64,000 nucleotides of DNA from DAOUJI01 sp965224415. GTDB lineage: Bacteria > Chloroflexota > Dehalococcoidia > Lucifugimonadales > JAGWBF01. Shown here in pieces: positions 7,491 to 16,174 of this stretch. The notes under the pieces are model-generated. The model did no database searches and had not been told where the DNA came from. It worked only from the letters and a program-made list of their open reading frames with translations. Made by a program: the position numbers and the translations under genes. Positions within the stretch are counted from its first letter, which is position 1. The number at the start of each line of letters is the position of its first letter. The stretch covers positions 558,001 to 622,000 of the forward strand of contig CBDCZB010000005.1 in NCBI GenBank assembly GCA_965224415.1. The letters are read 5' to 3'.

Positions 7491-9131
7491 TTATCGAAAC
7501 ACAAACCCTTCGTAACCCTTGGCTGCCACCTCGGTCAGCCTGGCACGGTATACCGGAGCGCTGTCCGGACTGCTGCTTAGCACTGCATTTGCTTTGCCCG
7601 GAATGTTGGTTCCTGTTTGCCAGGAGGTCCTGGCCTTGGTGCGTAGAGTGTTGGCGGTCCCCTTGACGACGTAGTCAACCCAGGCATCTTCCGCTTCCAG
7701 GCTAGCCTCAATGCGGCAAAACCGGTTGTCGCGCATGTAGCTTAAGCAGTCGCTCACCCATTCCACAATCCACTCGGCGCCTCTGGGGTAGTTGCCGGAC
7801 CCAGCCTGATTGATGGTGAACATATTCGGAAATCCAGCGCTGAGTATTCCCATGTAGTGGCGCGGACCGGCGGCCAATTTGTCTTTCACCGCCTGTCCGT
7901 CCACTCCGCGGATGTCTATCCTGGTCAGCGCTCCGGTAATGGCGTCGAATCCCGTAGCAAATATGATGACGTCCAACTCGTACTCGGCATCGGCGGTCTT
8001 AACGCCTTTCGGAGTGATGCTCTCGATGGGGGCCTCCCGCACGTCAACCAGCAAGACATTGTCCCGGTTATACGCATCATAGTATCCACTTTCGCACGGC
8101 ACACGCTTGGAACCAAAGGGGTGATCCTTGGGGGCCAGCAGTTCCGCCACAGCAGGGTCCTTGACGCGCTGGCGGATTTTGTTGCGCACGAATTCGGAGT
8201 ATTCGTCGTTGATCTCGCCGGGGGTCATAATTTCCGGAAAATTGGCCAACCATTTCCCAAAGCCGGGCAAGTCCCACGTCTTTTCGTAGTGCGCCAAGCG
8301 TTCTTCCGGCGAGACCTCCAAGGCCGACCTAGGTTCAAATTGATGGATAAACGAGGTCGGGGTTTCGCTGCAAATCTTGAAGATTTCGGGGTAGCTGGCC
8401 TTGATTTTATTTTGGGTCTCAGTGTCTATCTCCGTGTTGCGCAGGGGCACGCAGTAATTCGGCGTGCGCTGGAATACGGTCAGATGGCCGACCTCCTTGG
8501 CAATTTCCGGGATTAGCTGCACTGCCGTGGCCCCTGTGCCAATGACTCCCACACGTTTGCCCGCCAGGTCCATGCCTTCCTCGGGCCATCTGCTGGTGTG
8601 GACCCACTCGCCCTTGAAGCTCTCGACTCCCTCGAAGTCGGGGAGGTAGTGGGCTGACAGAATCCCGACGGCTGTGATCAAGTATTGCGCCCGGGCCAGG
8701 TGTCCGTCTTCCGTTTGAACCTCCCAGAGGTTCTCCTCCTCGTCGTAGACCGCCGAAGTTACGTGGGCGTTTAATTGAATGTCCCGGCGCAGGTCAAACT
8801 TGTCCGCTACATAGTTGAAGTAGCGCTCGTTCTCAGGCTGCCCGGAAAAGAGCTCCTTCCAGTCCCACTCCTGAAGCAGTTCCTCCGAGAAGGAGTATGC
8901 ATAGGTGTAGCTCTCGGAATCGAAGCGCGCGCCAGGATATCGGTTCCAGTACCAGGTGCCGCCCACTCCGGCCCCGTCCTCGAAGACCTTAACCGAGAGG
9001 CCAAGCCGACGCAGGCAGTACAATTGATATAGTCCGCAGACACCGGCGCCTATTATTATGGCGTCGTAACGCTCAACCTCGTCGGTTTGCCCCGCAACGG
9101 GGGCAGGCGTTTCGTGTAGAGAATTTCCCAT
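7491..9131 (-). CDS. Baeyer-Villiger-type flavin monooxygenase
   Basis: The 546-residue product is a full-length class B flavin monooxygenase of the cyclohexanone monooxygenase type. It has the FAD site (IIIGAGVCGLYQLY), GTWYWNRYPGARFD, the Baeyer-Villiger fingerprint FKGEWVHTSRWP, the NADPH site (GVIGTGATAVQLIPEIA) and FATGFDAITG. Such enzymes insert oxygen next to a carbonyl, making esters or lactones, or oxidise sulfur or nitrogen. It is the first gene of the operon with the nitrile hydratase-like genes. The ATG at 9131 follows an AAGGAGG-type site (minus strand near 9140-9146). Confidence 0.92.
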   Translation of the reverse strand: MGNSLHETPAPVAGQTDEVERYDAIIIGAGVCGLYQLYCLRRLGLSVKVFEDGAGVGGTWYWNRYPGARFDSESYTYAYSFSEELLQEWDWKELFSGQPENERYFNYVADKFDLRRDIQLNAHVTSAVYDEEENLWEVQTEDGHLARAQYLITAVGILSAHYLPDFEGVESFKGEWVHTSRWPEEGMDLAGKRVGVIGTGATAVQLIPEIAKEVGHLTVFQRTPNYCVPLRNTEIDTETQNKIKASYPEIFKICSETPTSFIHQFEPRSALEVSPEERLAHYEKTWDLPGFGKWLANFPEIMTPGEINDEYSEFVRNKIRQRVKDPAVAELLAPKDHPFGSKRVPCESGYYDAYNRDNVLLVDVREAPIESITPKGVKTADAEYELDVIIFATGFDAITGALTRIDIRGVDGQAVKDKLAAGPRHYMGILSAGFPNMFTINQAGSGNYPRGAEWIVEWVSDCLSYMRDNRFCRIEASLEAEDAWVDYVVKGTANTLRTKARTSWQTGTNIPGKANAVLSSSPDSAPVYRARLTEVAAKGYEGFVFR

Positions 9132-9352
9132 ATTATCGTTCCTCCTTCCGGCCTCTAGGAGGATATGCCCCCTCTTGCACAGTTCTGAGGCTTCACTTGA
9201 GGCGCTCGCAAGAGCCGTCTTTTGGCGTCCTCAATTTTACATCGCACATAGATAGGGTGTACACAGTCCCCTTGTTGGAACGATCTGGCGTCGGAGGGTC
9301 TGGGAACGCCCCGCGGAATGTGAGGGTTCTGGGTTCGGACCGGCGCCGAATC

Positions 9353-9694
9353 TTAGAAGGACTCCCCCTCGGAAAGTCCTTCATCGGAGAAGAACGGTTT
9401 GTCCCAGTCGAGGTCGTCACGTCCCAGAAGGTGCGAGTTGTACAGTTTGCAGGCCCGGAGCCACAGCAGTATGGCGGCGCTTCGGACCTGGTCCCGGGAC
9501 TTGGTGAGTCGCCCGTCCCGCCGCTTGACCCACTCTATGTGGCCGGTTTCCAGGAACTCCAGAAACCACCTAGTGGGTTCCACGTCATAGACAGATACGT
9601 GGAGGACTTCTGGGGGTATCTCTCGGCCCAGGACTACGGGATTTTCTGATGCTATGCGGAGGAACTCTTCCTCCTTTTGCCGGTCCATGGTCAT
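9353..9694 (-). CDS. Hypothetical protein, 113 residues
   Basis: A soluble, acidic product with no signal peptide or membrane helix and no family I recognise. It has charged ends and a central helical part rich in W, R and L. It follows the NHL-repeat gene on the same strand after 33 nt, so it is probably the last gene of the DUF1800-DUF1501-NHL operon. Whether translation starts at the ATG at 9694 or 9688 is undecided. Confidence 0.55.
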   Translation of the reverse strand: MTMDRQKEEEFLRIASENPVVLGREIPPEVLHVSVYDVEPTRWFLEFLETGHIEWVKRRDGRLTKSRDQVRSAAILLWLRACKLYNSHLLGRDDLDWDKPFFSDEGLSEGESF

Positions 9695-9727
9695 GGGGTC
9701 AGAGTCCTCGACGCTCCGGGCCGCGAA

Positions 9728-10771
9728 TCACAGGTTGAACTGCGGCTCCATGTAGTCTTTGACCTTGTCGTATATCTGGACCCGCTTACGTTGGGGCTCC
9801 GTAATCATCAGGCGATTTCTGGACTTGTCGAAGTCAATGCCGGTGGGCATGGCCAGCTTCCACTCAGGCTCCTGGCTCTCCACTCGGCGCCAGGCCTTGC
9901 CCACGTCGGCGTTGGCCTCAAGAGTTCCTCGGTGCCACTTGGCCATCACCTGGGCGTCTCCTACGAGATGAGTAATGAAGAAACCGTCGGGAGCGTAGAC
10001 GTTCACACGCTGGTTCCTCCAGTCGCAGACGTACACGTCGCCGTCGTTGTCCACCGACACCGCCGACGGGCGCTGCAGCTGGCCCTTGCCTGTGCCGTAC
10101 CCGCCGTAGACCTCCAGCACACGACCGTCGGGGCTGAATTTTTGCGCCCGGTGGTTCTTGTGGTCGGCGACGTATACGTTGCCCTCGGAGTCGGCAGCCA
10201 TGCCCCAGGGCGAGTCCAGTTCCCCAGGCTCGGATCCGTGGCTTCCCCACTTGTCAAGGAACATACCGTCGGTTGAGAACTTCTGCACCCGGTGGTTATA
10301 GGTGTCCCCTATCCACACGTTATCGTCGGGGTCTATAGCGATGCCTGAGGGCATGGACAGTTCCCCGTCGCCGGAGCCTCCTTGGCCCCAGACAGCGATG
10401 AAATTCCCCTCTTTGTCCCACACGGAGACCCTGTTCATCCACTCGTCGGTGACGTAGACGTTGAACTTGCTGTCCAGCGCGAGGCAGCCCGGCCAAATCA
10501 GCTTGCCCGGCTGGTCTCCATAGCCTCCGAACTCACCTACGAACTCCTCTTCGTCTTTCGTTGAGGTGATGGTGAGCATGCCGACCTTGGCCTGGGAGGC
10601 TGTCTTGGTCCAGTGGACGTTGGATATTTGCTCCGACTGCTTGGTCAGGACGTAAACCGTGTCGCCCTCGCCCGCCGCAATGTCTACGGGATACAGTCCA
10701 AGTTGCGCTCCGCCGCCTATCGCAAAGGCGAAATCGTAAGTCCTGCCTACGGCCGTCTGGGTAAGGGCCAT
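9728..10771 (-). CDS. NHL-repeat beta-propeller protein
   Basis: The 347-residue product contains about five to six NHL repeats, each around 45 residues with a signature like GxxxxGxxxxPxGIAIDxDxNVWIxDxxNHRVQKFS. Clear copies are SMPSGIAIDPDDNVWIGDTY, SPWGMAADSEGNVYVADHKN and RPSAVSVDNDGDVYVCDWRN. They fold as a six-bladed propeller used in ligand binding or peptidyl-glycolate lyase-like chemistry. No signal peptide is evident. It lies downstream of the DUF1501 gene after a repeat-containing gap. Confidence 0.85.
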   Translation of the reverse strand: MALTQTAVGRTYDFAFAIGGGAQLGLYPVDIAAGEGDTVYVLTKQSEQISNVHWTKTASQAKVGMLTITSTKDEEEFVGEFGGYGDQPGKLIWPGCLALDSKFNVYVTDEWMNRVSVWDKEGNFIAVWGQGGSGDGELSMPSGIAIDPDDNVWIGDTYNHRVQKFSTDGMFLDKWGSHGSEPGELDSPWGMAADSEGNVYVADHKNHRAQKFSPDGRVLEVYGGYGTGKGQLQRPSAVSVDNDGDVYVCDWRNQRVNVYAPDGFFITHLVGDAQVMAKWHRGTLEANADVGKAWRRVESQEPEWKLAMPTGIDFDKSRNRLMITEPQRKRVQIYDKVKDYMEPQFNL

Positions 10772-10798
10772 AATGAACCTCCCAATGTGGCTTGTACG

Positions 10799-10845
10799 CT
10801 CCCTCTCCCGAGTGCTGGAGAGGGTTGGGGTCAGGGGGGTCTAAA
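10799..10845. repeat. Intergenic CCCTCTCCC/GGAGAGGG repeat, short copy
   Basis: The sequence has the arms CCCTCTCCC and GGAGAGGGTTGGGGT around a short centre. The same motif forms a longer hairpin at 12016-12104. Dispersed repeats of this type are common between genes in Chloroflexota and can act as mRNA hairpins. Confidence 0.6.
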
Positions 10846-10864
10846 CCTCTCCAGGAGACTCCTT

Positions 10865-11995
10865 CTACCCCAGGAAGGCAGGCTTCTCGAAGTTCCCTTC
10901 CACTATGGGTATGGGGTCGAGACTGAGCCAGTCTTCCAGGATGGTGGAGTAGACCCCTCGGAAGTCGGTGCTGGGGACAAGGTCTCCCTGCTCCAGGTCC
11001 GGCTGCTTGAGGGATGGGTACTCGCCGTACTGGCCTCCCTTTACGGCGTCGCCTATCACCAGGGACGGGCCGGCAGCTCCGTGGTCGGAGCCGGAGCCGT
11101 TGTCGTGCACCCTGCGTCCGAACTCGGAAAAGACCAGCATGATTACGTTGTCCGACGCGTCGTGCTCCTTCAGGTCGGCGAAGAAAGCGTCGACTGCCCG
11201 GGAGACGTCCGTCCACAGAGTGGCGTGGGTGGGAAGCTGGTACGAGTGGGTGTCGAAGCTTCCGTGGTCCACGTAGAAGATGCGCGTCCCCAGGTCAGCC
11301 ATATGGACCTGGGCAATGCCTTTCATCTTCTTGGCCAGCGGGGTGTCGGGGTACTCCACGTTGGAGGAATACCTCTCGGGCGCGACGGCCAGGATGTCGG
11401 CGCCCTCCAGGGAGTCGAGTCCCGTCTGGCCCAGGTAGTCGTTGACTGGGCCGGAGCCCACGGCGGGGGAATACAGCCGCGCGAACCTCTCCAGAATGGC
11501 GTTACGCTGCTTTTGCTCGGAGATTCCCGGCAGGAAACCGTAGGTGTCCAGGTCGTCGACGCAGGCCACAGGGACTCCGGGGTACGCCAGCGCTCTGAAG
11601 AGGCTGGGGCCGAAGCTCACCGTGGTCACCACGTTTTCCTTGTTGGGGTCGATTTCTTTAGTGGCGCGTCCCAGCCACCCCTCGGTGCCCAGCTTGTCGG
11701 GCTCACAGGTGTGCCAGATGTCCATGGAGCGGAAATGAGACCTGGGGGAGTTGGGGTATCCCACGCCGTGGAGTATGGCCACGTCGCCCCGCCGGTACAG
11801 GTCGGCCATCTCGCCCATGCTGGGGTGGAAGGCGATTTCATCGTCCAGCTTGTGGACCTTCTCCTCGTCCACCTTCACCACGGGGCGGTTGTCATAGTAG
11901 AGGGAGTTGGTATAGGGCACCACGCAGTTGAGGTAGTCGTTGCCCCCCGACAGTTGCATGACCACCAGGACCGGGTCCTTCTTGCTCGTCGCCAT
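10865..11995 (-). CDS. DUF1501 family protein
   Basis: The 376-residue product belongs to DUF1501, an alkaline-phosphatase-like fold. It shows LVVMQLSGGNDYLN at the N-terminus, HPSMGEMADLYRRGDVAILHGVGYP, RSHFRSMDIW, and later DHGSFDTH and FSEFGRRVHDNGSGSDHGAAGP, which hold conserved metal-type D/H residues. The start at 11995 is preferred over 12010 because AAGGAGG stands 5-6 nt before it. The family is almost always encoded beside DUF1800, as here (minus strand, 99 nt upstream). Its biochemical role is not established; export is often suggested, but I see no clear signal peptide. Confidence 0.9.
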   Translation of the reverse strand: MATSKKDPVLVVMQLSGGNDYLNCVVPYTNSLYYDNRPVVKVDEEKVHKLDDEIAFHPSMGEMADLYRRGDVAILHGVGYPNSPRSHFRSMDIWHTCEPDKLGTEGWLGRATKEIDPNKENVVTTVSFGPSLFRALAYPGVPVACVDDLDTYGFLPGISEQKQRNAILERFARLYSPAVGSGPVNDYLGQTGLDSLEGADILAVAPERYSSNVEYPDTPLAKKMKGIAQVHMADLGTRIFYVDHGSFDTHSYQLPTHATLWTDVSRAVDAFFADLKEHDASDNVIMLVFSEFGRRVHDNGSGSDHGAAGPSLVIGDAVKGGQYGEYPSLKQPDLEQGDLVPSTDFRGVYSTILEDWLSLDPIPIVEGNFEKPAFLG

Positions 11996-12015
11996 CGCGG
12001 CCTCCTTCAACTTCT

Positions 12016-12104
12016 ACCCTCACCCCAACCCTCTCCCAGAAAGAGAGAGTTGGCAGGCGCCCCAAGCCCCCCACTCCCTTGGGAGAGGGGCCGGGGGTGA
12101 GGGT
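12016..12104. repeat. Intergenic inverted repeat (CCCTCACCCC type)
   Basis: One arm reads CCCTCACCCCAACCCTCTCCC in two pieces and the other ends GGGAGAGGGG, CCGGGGGTGAGGG, so the whole unit can fold back on itself. It fills the gap between the DUF1800 and DUF1501 genes. A shorter relative is at 10799-10845. Confidence 0.7.
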
Positions 12105-12108
12105 TTGC

Positions 12109-13509
12109 TTACGCGTATTGATAGTCCCTGAGGGAAACGATGACCTGCAGCAACTCGGTCACGCGGAGCGTGGAGGCGGCCGCTTCGTCGTCGTCCCACC
12201 TGAGGACGCCTTCCTGGGCAGCGTGGCCCAGCAGCTCCTCCCTGGATGCGGCGTCCACTTCCAGCGGGCCCATGAAACGCAGCAACGTGTCCACCACCGC
12301 CTCGGGGGACTGGTCGTCCTGGCTCCTGACCCGCTCGATGATTTTCTTCACACCCGGCTTGTCGGCGTCGCCGTACATGTCGGCGCTGAAGTTTATCCTG
12401 CGCATCAGGGAGCCGCTGTTAATCCACTCCTTGCCCGTGTGCCATCCCTCCACGCTGGGCGGGTTGAGCAGGTCCTGGCCCATGTAAGAGTACTGCCGAG
12501 ACATGTCGCCGATTCCAGGGAAGGGGAACTCGTACCCACCGACCTGCCGCAGAGTCCCCACCACCACTTCCGTGGGGCTCTTGATGCGGGAGAAGCGGGC
12601 GTTCTTGAAGAAGTCGGAGTTGAACAGCGTGCGGAGCACGGACTTGATGTCGTAACCCGACTCGACAAAGGCCTTGGAGAGGGTCTCTATGGCCTCAGGG
12701 TCCCTGGGAGGAGTCACCGACCAGGCCGGCACCTGGGGCTCGTCGGCTACGAAGAAGTTGTACAGGTGGCGGGAGACGAAATTGGCTGTGGCCGGCTGCC
12801 GGCAGATGATGTCAATCACATCCTCGCCGTTGAAGTTCCCCACGTTGCCCAGGAACTCCTTCTCCGTGTTGTCGTGGAACTCCTCGTTGTACTCGAACTC
12901 CCACTCGAAACGGCCCATTGGGAACCGGGGCAGCATGTACTTGATGCTCCATCCGGTAAAGGCCCGGGAGCACTCGTACACGTCCTTCTCGGTGTAGTTG
13001 CCCACGCCCATAGAGAAGAGCTCCAGCAGCTCACGGCCCCAGTTCTCGTTGACGGCGTAGTTGCGGTTCTCGATGTTGTCCAGCCAGTGGAGCATGGCCG
13101 GGTTCTTCGCCACGTCAACCAGCAGCTCCTTGTAGCTGCCCAGGCCCTTCTCCCGGAACAGGTCGACCATGACCATGATTTCGTAGTATTGGTCGACCTT
13201 GGAGACGCCGGTGGCGAAAATTTGGTGCCAGAAGAGGGCCATCTTTTCCTGGAGAGGGGCCTTGGTGTTGAGCATGTAGAAGAGCCAAGGAGTGGAACCG
13301 AACCCAAGAACCGTCCCTATCTTCCAGGCCCAGGGGTGGTAGCGAAAGAGATCGTATATGTCCACGGGCTCGTGAAGCTCGGGGTGAAGAAGCTCCTCCA
13401 CCGTGGCCTCGTAGCCCTTGGCGACGTGGGCATCCAACTCGTCCAGGGACGCGCCGAAACCTGCGCGCCTCATCAGGTGGGCCATCAACGCAATGTCATC
13501 GTTCGCCAT
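12109..13509 (-). CDS. DUF1800 family protein
   Basis: The 466-residue product is a DUF1800 protein, almost entirely helical. It begins with the family hallmark LMRRAGFGASLDELD and continues with MALFWHQIFATG, ENWGRELLELFSMGVGNYTEKDVYE, ARAFTGW-like SRAFTGWSI, and a C-terminal NPPSVEGWHTGKEWINS. The ATG at 13509 has GAGGAGG upstream with normal spacing and is preferred over the longer frame. DUF1800 and DUF1501 genes form a conserved pair of unknown biochemical function. This is the first gene of the operon. Confidence 0.9.
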   Translation of the reverse strand: MANDDIALMAHLMRRAGFGASLDELDAHVAKGYEATVEELLHPELHEPVDIYDLFRYHPWAWKIGTVLGFGSTPWLFYMLNTKAPLQEKMALFWHQIFATGVSKVDQYYEIMVMVDLFREKGLGSYKELLVDVAKNPAMLHWLDNIENRNYAVNENWGRELLELFSMGVGNYTEKDVYECSRAFTGWSIKYMLPRFPMGRFEWEFEYNEEFHDNTEKEFLGNVGNFNGEDVIDIICRQPATANFVSRHLYNFFVADEPQVPAWSVTPPRDPEAIETLSKAFVESGYDIKSVLRTLFNSDFFKNARFSRIKSPTEVVVGTLRQVGGYEFPFPGIGDMSRQYSYMGQDLLNPPSVEGWHTGKEWINSGSLMRRINFSADMYGDADKPGVKKIIERVRSQDDQSPEAVVDTLLRFMGPLEVDAASREELLGHAAQEGVLRWDDDEAAASTLRVTELLQVIVSLRDYQYA

Positions 13510-13794
13510 ATCTCCGCCTCCTCGATCGTATTCCACGCCTGTCCGGCACACATGTTTTAGGCGTAATTCAAGTGGCTAACAGTATAGGCAATCCCCATAT
13601 CGGGCGTCAACAAACCGTATCTCCTCAAAGGGAACAGGCCACAGAACCGCGGCCTCAATACGCTCAGTTGCGTATCTCCCCGCCCGGAAGTTCGGACCAG
13701 GGGAGCCTCCTGGCAAGTCACCGAGCATGTTCAGAGGCATCACCGTGAGCGAAATGGCCAGTCGGAACCTGAGTGTGGAGATTCTCGATTTTGT
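13510..13794. other. Intergenic stretch at the likely left edge of the mobile element
   Basis: The 285-nt stretch separates the chromosomal DUF1800 gene from the 3' end of the serine recombinase gene. Large serine recombinases usually lie next to their attachment site, so one crossover site of the element is expected here. I found no matching direct repeat elsewhere in the window by eye. Confidence 0.35.
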
Positions 13795-15390
13795 CTAGTT
13801 TGGTGGACTACCGTTTACGGAAGATACCACCGAGCCGTTCAGCGGTATCTCCTGGACTTTTTTTCCTGGAATCAAGCTGTCGTCGGGCATTGGAACGGTG
13901 TAACGGACGACGGCGTTGTCGGGCAGAAGCTCGATCTCCCTGACGAAGGTCTCGATGAAGGCCCTGCGCTCGGTCAGCTCGCTCTTTTGCAAGAACCTGC
14001 TCATGTCCTTGGCGTAGGCGGTGATGGTCTTGACGTCGTCGAGGACCGCCCTGCGCTGGGCCAGGATTGCCCTCGCCCCCTCAGCGGCGGACTCAAGGCG
14101 CTCCTGACGCTCCTTGTGGTCTCGGATGCGGTGGGCGAAGTCGGCCATGTTGAACTCGGTCGTCGTCTCCACGAGGTCGTAGAGCCGGTCGAGTCTGCCC
14201 CTCACGTCGGCAAGCTCCGACTGGATGGTCTCCAGCCGCTTGCGCTCGTCGCCGGCCACGTCGTCCATCTGCTCGTCCACGACATTGACCAGGCTCCGAA
14301 TGTTGCCCTCGGTCAGGATGTTGGAGCGAATCAAGCCGACGACCAGCTCCTCGAACTTTCGGGCGTCGACCCTGGGCGAGTCGCAGGACCCGGGCGCGCG
14401 CTTCACGAAGGAGTGGCAGACGTAGTAGGGGAACGTGCCCCTGCTGGAGTAGCGGCCCGAGAGCGCCCTCTTGCACCTGTAGCACTTGACCAGGCCACTC
14501 AGAAGGAAGGTGCTTCCGACCCTGCGGGGGTGGGTCATCCTGGGGGCTCGGGAGCGCAGTATCCTGTTCACCCGGTCGAACTGGGCCTTGGCGACGGTGG
14601 CGGGGAACGCCTTGTCCACCCGCACCGGGTCGGCCCCGTCCTTGGCGTTGTTGCCCCAGACGAGGATGCCCAGGTACGCCTCGTTTCTGAGGATGTTGTG
14701 GACTGTGGGCTTGTTCCAGAGCTTACCCCTGGGGCTGGCGATGCCCTCGTCGTTGAGGATGCGGACGATCGTCATCATCCCCTTGCGGGACTCGGCCAGG
14801 TCGAAGATGCGCTTGACGATGCCCGTCGTTTCGGGGTCCGGCTCCAGGGTGGGCCTCTCCTTGGGGCCGTCCTGCACCTTGACCTTCCTGTAGCCGTAGG
14901 GGGCCATGGGAGCGACCCAGAAGCCCCTGGATGCGGCTTCCCTCATACCCCGCAGGACTTCCATCGCCAAATTCTCGCTGTAGAACTCGTCCACGGTCTC
15001 TATGATGCCTTCGAGGAGCCTGCCGGTGGGGTTGTCCTCGGCCTGCTCGGTGATGGAGACGACGCGGAGGCCCTTGCGCCTGAGCATGGACTTCAGAATG
15101 ACGGCGTGCTCCCGCTTGCGGGTGAAGCGGGAGAACTTCCAGACCAATATCTCCTTGAAGGGGGCCTCGGTCCTCTTGGCCTCGTCCAGCATCTTCTGGA
15201 ACTCCGGGCGGTTCATCACGCGTCCGCTCTCCGCCTCGTCCACGTACTCCCGGACGACCTCGTAGCCGTTCTTGTCGGCGTAGTCCCTGAGCGCTCTCAG
15301 CTGGGCGGACACGGACAGGTCCACGTCCTGGCGGTCGCTGGAGACCCTGGCGTAGAGGGCTGCCGGCGTGCGGTCGTTTCGTTCACTCAT
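13795..15390 (-). CDS. Large serine recombinase (site-specific integrase)
   Basis: The 531-residue product has the resolvase catalytic domain at the N-terminus (AALYARVSSDRQDVDLSVSAQ, with the nucleophile in ARVSS). The recombinase domain follows (APYGYRKVKV, GIVKRIFDLAE, HNILRNEAYLG), then a zinc ribbon (CYRCKRALSG with YYVCHS and GSCDSPRV) and a coiled coil near residues 400-470. This is the architecture of phage and conjugative-element integrases. The ATG at 15390 is chosen because GGAGGAGCAACAG stands just before it; it overlaps the upstream regulator gene by 8 nt. It probably integrates and excises the element spanning 13.8-34 kb. Confidence 0.92.
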   Translation of the reverse strand: MSERNDRTPAALYARVSSDRQDVDLSVSAQLRALRDYADKNGYEVVREYVDEAESGRVMNRPEFQKMLDEAKRTEAPFKEILVWKFSRFTRKREHAVILKSMLRRKGLRVVSITEQAEDNPTGRLLEGIIETVDEFYSENLAMEVLRGMREAASRGFWVAPMAPYGYRKVKVQDGPKERPTLEPDPETTGIVKRIFDLAESRKGMMTIVRILNDEGIASPRGKLWNKPTVHNILRNEAYLGILVWGNNAKDGADPVRVDKAFPATVAKAQFDRVNRILRSRAPRMTHPRRVGSTFLLSGLVKCYRCKRALSGRYSSRGTFPYYVCHSFVKRAPGSCDSPRVDARKFEELVVGLIRSNILTEGNIRSLVNVVDEQMDDVAGDERKRLETIQSELADVRGRLDRLYDLVETTTEFNMADFAHRIRDHKERQERLESAAEGARAILAQRRAVLDDVKTITAYAKDMSRFLQKSELTERRAFIETFVREIELLPDNAVVRYTVPMPDDSLIPGKKVQEIPLNGSVVSSVNGSPPN

Positions 15391-15604
15391 CTGTTGCTCC
15401 TCCTTGTCTCTTCCTATTGGGTTGGCGCGAGCGCCGCATCTGCGTCCTCTCCTGTCTGCGCCACTCCCTCTCCTCCAGGTAGAGGCGAAACCCCTCACGC
15501 AGAAGCTCGCTCACGGTGCGGCCCTCCTCCTCGGCCACCTGCCTCAGTTGCTCTTCCATGGCGGGCGGCATGGAGAAGGTGACGATCTTCGTGGTCCTTG
15601 CCAT
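15383..15604 (-). CDS. Ribbon-helix-helix (CopG/Arc-type) regulator
   Basis: The 73-residue product starts MARTTKIVTFSMPPAMEEQL and continues RQVAEEEGRTVSELLREGFR. This is the pattern of a DNA-binding beta strand followed by two helices of the RHH fold. It overlaps the recombinase start by 8 nt, so it likely controls integration and excision, in the role of an excisionase or autorepressor. A dyad 18 nt upstream (15622-15632) is a candidate operator. Confidence 0.8.
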   Translation of the reverse strand: MARTTKIVTFSMPPAMEEQLRQVAEEEGRTVSELLREGFRLYLEEREWRRQERTQMRRSRQPNRKRQGGATDE

Positions 15605-15621
15605 GTGTTTTTTGCTCTTTG

Positions 15622-15632
15622 TAGTAATACTA
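15622..15632. promoter_or_regulatory. Palindrome upstream of the RHH gene
   Basis: TAGTA-A-TACTA is a perfect 5+5 dyad, 18 nt before the RHH start. RHH regulators often bind such short dyads in their own promoters. It lies in the divergent space between the RHH and retropepsin-like genes. Confidence 0.35.
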
Positions 15633-15750
15633 AGTCCTACCCTTATCATGGACGAACCGGCTGCCCCTGTCAAGGGCCGCAGCCCCTATAACCGGCGCTC
15701 TGAATGGAGTAAAATGAGGTGGTAGAAACTGAGAAGGAGAGGCTCTCCCT

Positions 15751-16107
15751 ATGGGGACATTCAGGTGGCCGCTGCGCATCTCCAGCATGGATGGGCAGCA
15801 GGAGCGGGACGTGGAGGCAACGGTAGACACCGGGGCCGCCTACACGACGCTGCCCGGCAGCCTGCTGCGCGAGCTGGGGATCGAGCCGATGGACAAGGGC
15901 GTCTTCCTGCTCGCCGACGGTCGCCGGGTGGAGATGGACATTGGGAGAGCTTGGGCCACGGTCGACGGCTCCAGCGAGGTCACTCTCGTCGTGTTCGGAG
16001 AGGACGACGCCCCGGCTCTGCTGGGAGCCTACACCCTGGAAGGGTTGAGGCTGGCGGTGGACCCCATTGCGCAGCGACTCGTTCCCACCCATCTCATCAT
16101 GTACTAG
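15751..16107 (+). CDS. Retropepsin-like aspartic protease domain protein
   Basis: The 118-residue product has VEATVDTGAAYTTLPGSLL, the D-T-G-A active-site loop of clan AA peptidases, then FLLADGRRVEMDIGRAWATV and LLGAYTLEGLRLAVDP. This is the standard order of the AF_0612-like prokaryotic family. It would act as a dimer, one catalytic Asp per subunit. The substrate is unknown. It is divergent from the recombinase operon and preceded by GAGAAGGAGAGG. Confidence 0.8.
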   Translation: MGTFRWPLRISSMDGQQERDVEATVDTGAAYTTLPGSLLRELGIEPMDKGVFLLADGRRVEMDIGRAWATVDGSSEVTLVVFGEDDAPALLGAYTLEGLRLAVDPIAQRLVPTHLIMY

Positions 16108-16174
16108 GAGGGTGGGGCGCCCGTCGAGCTCCTTCTTCTTGCACCGTGCCGTCGGCTCCACCCGCTCACACCCC

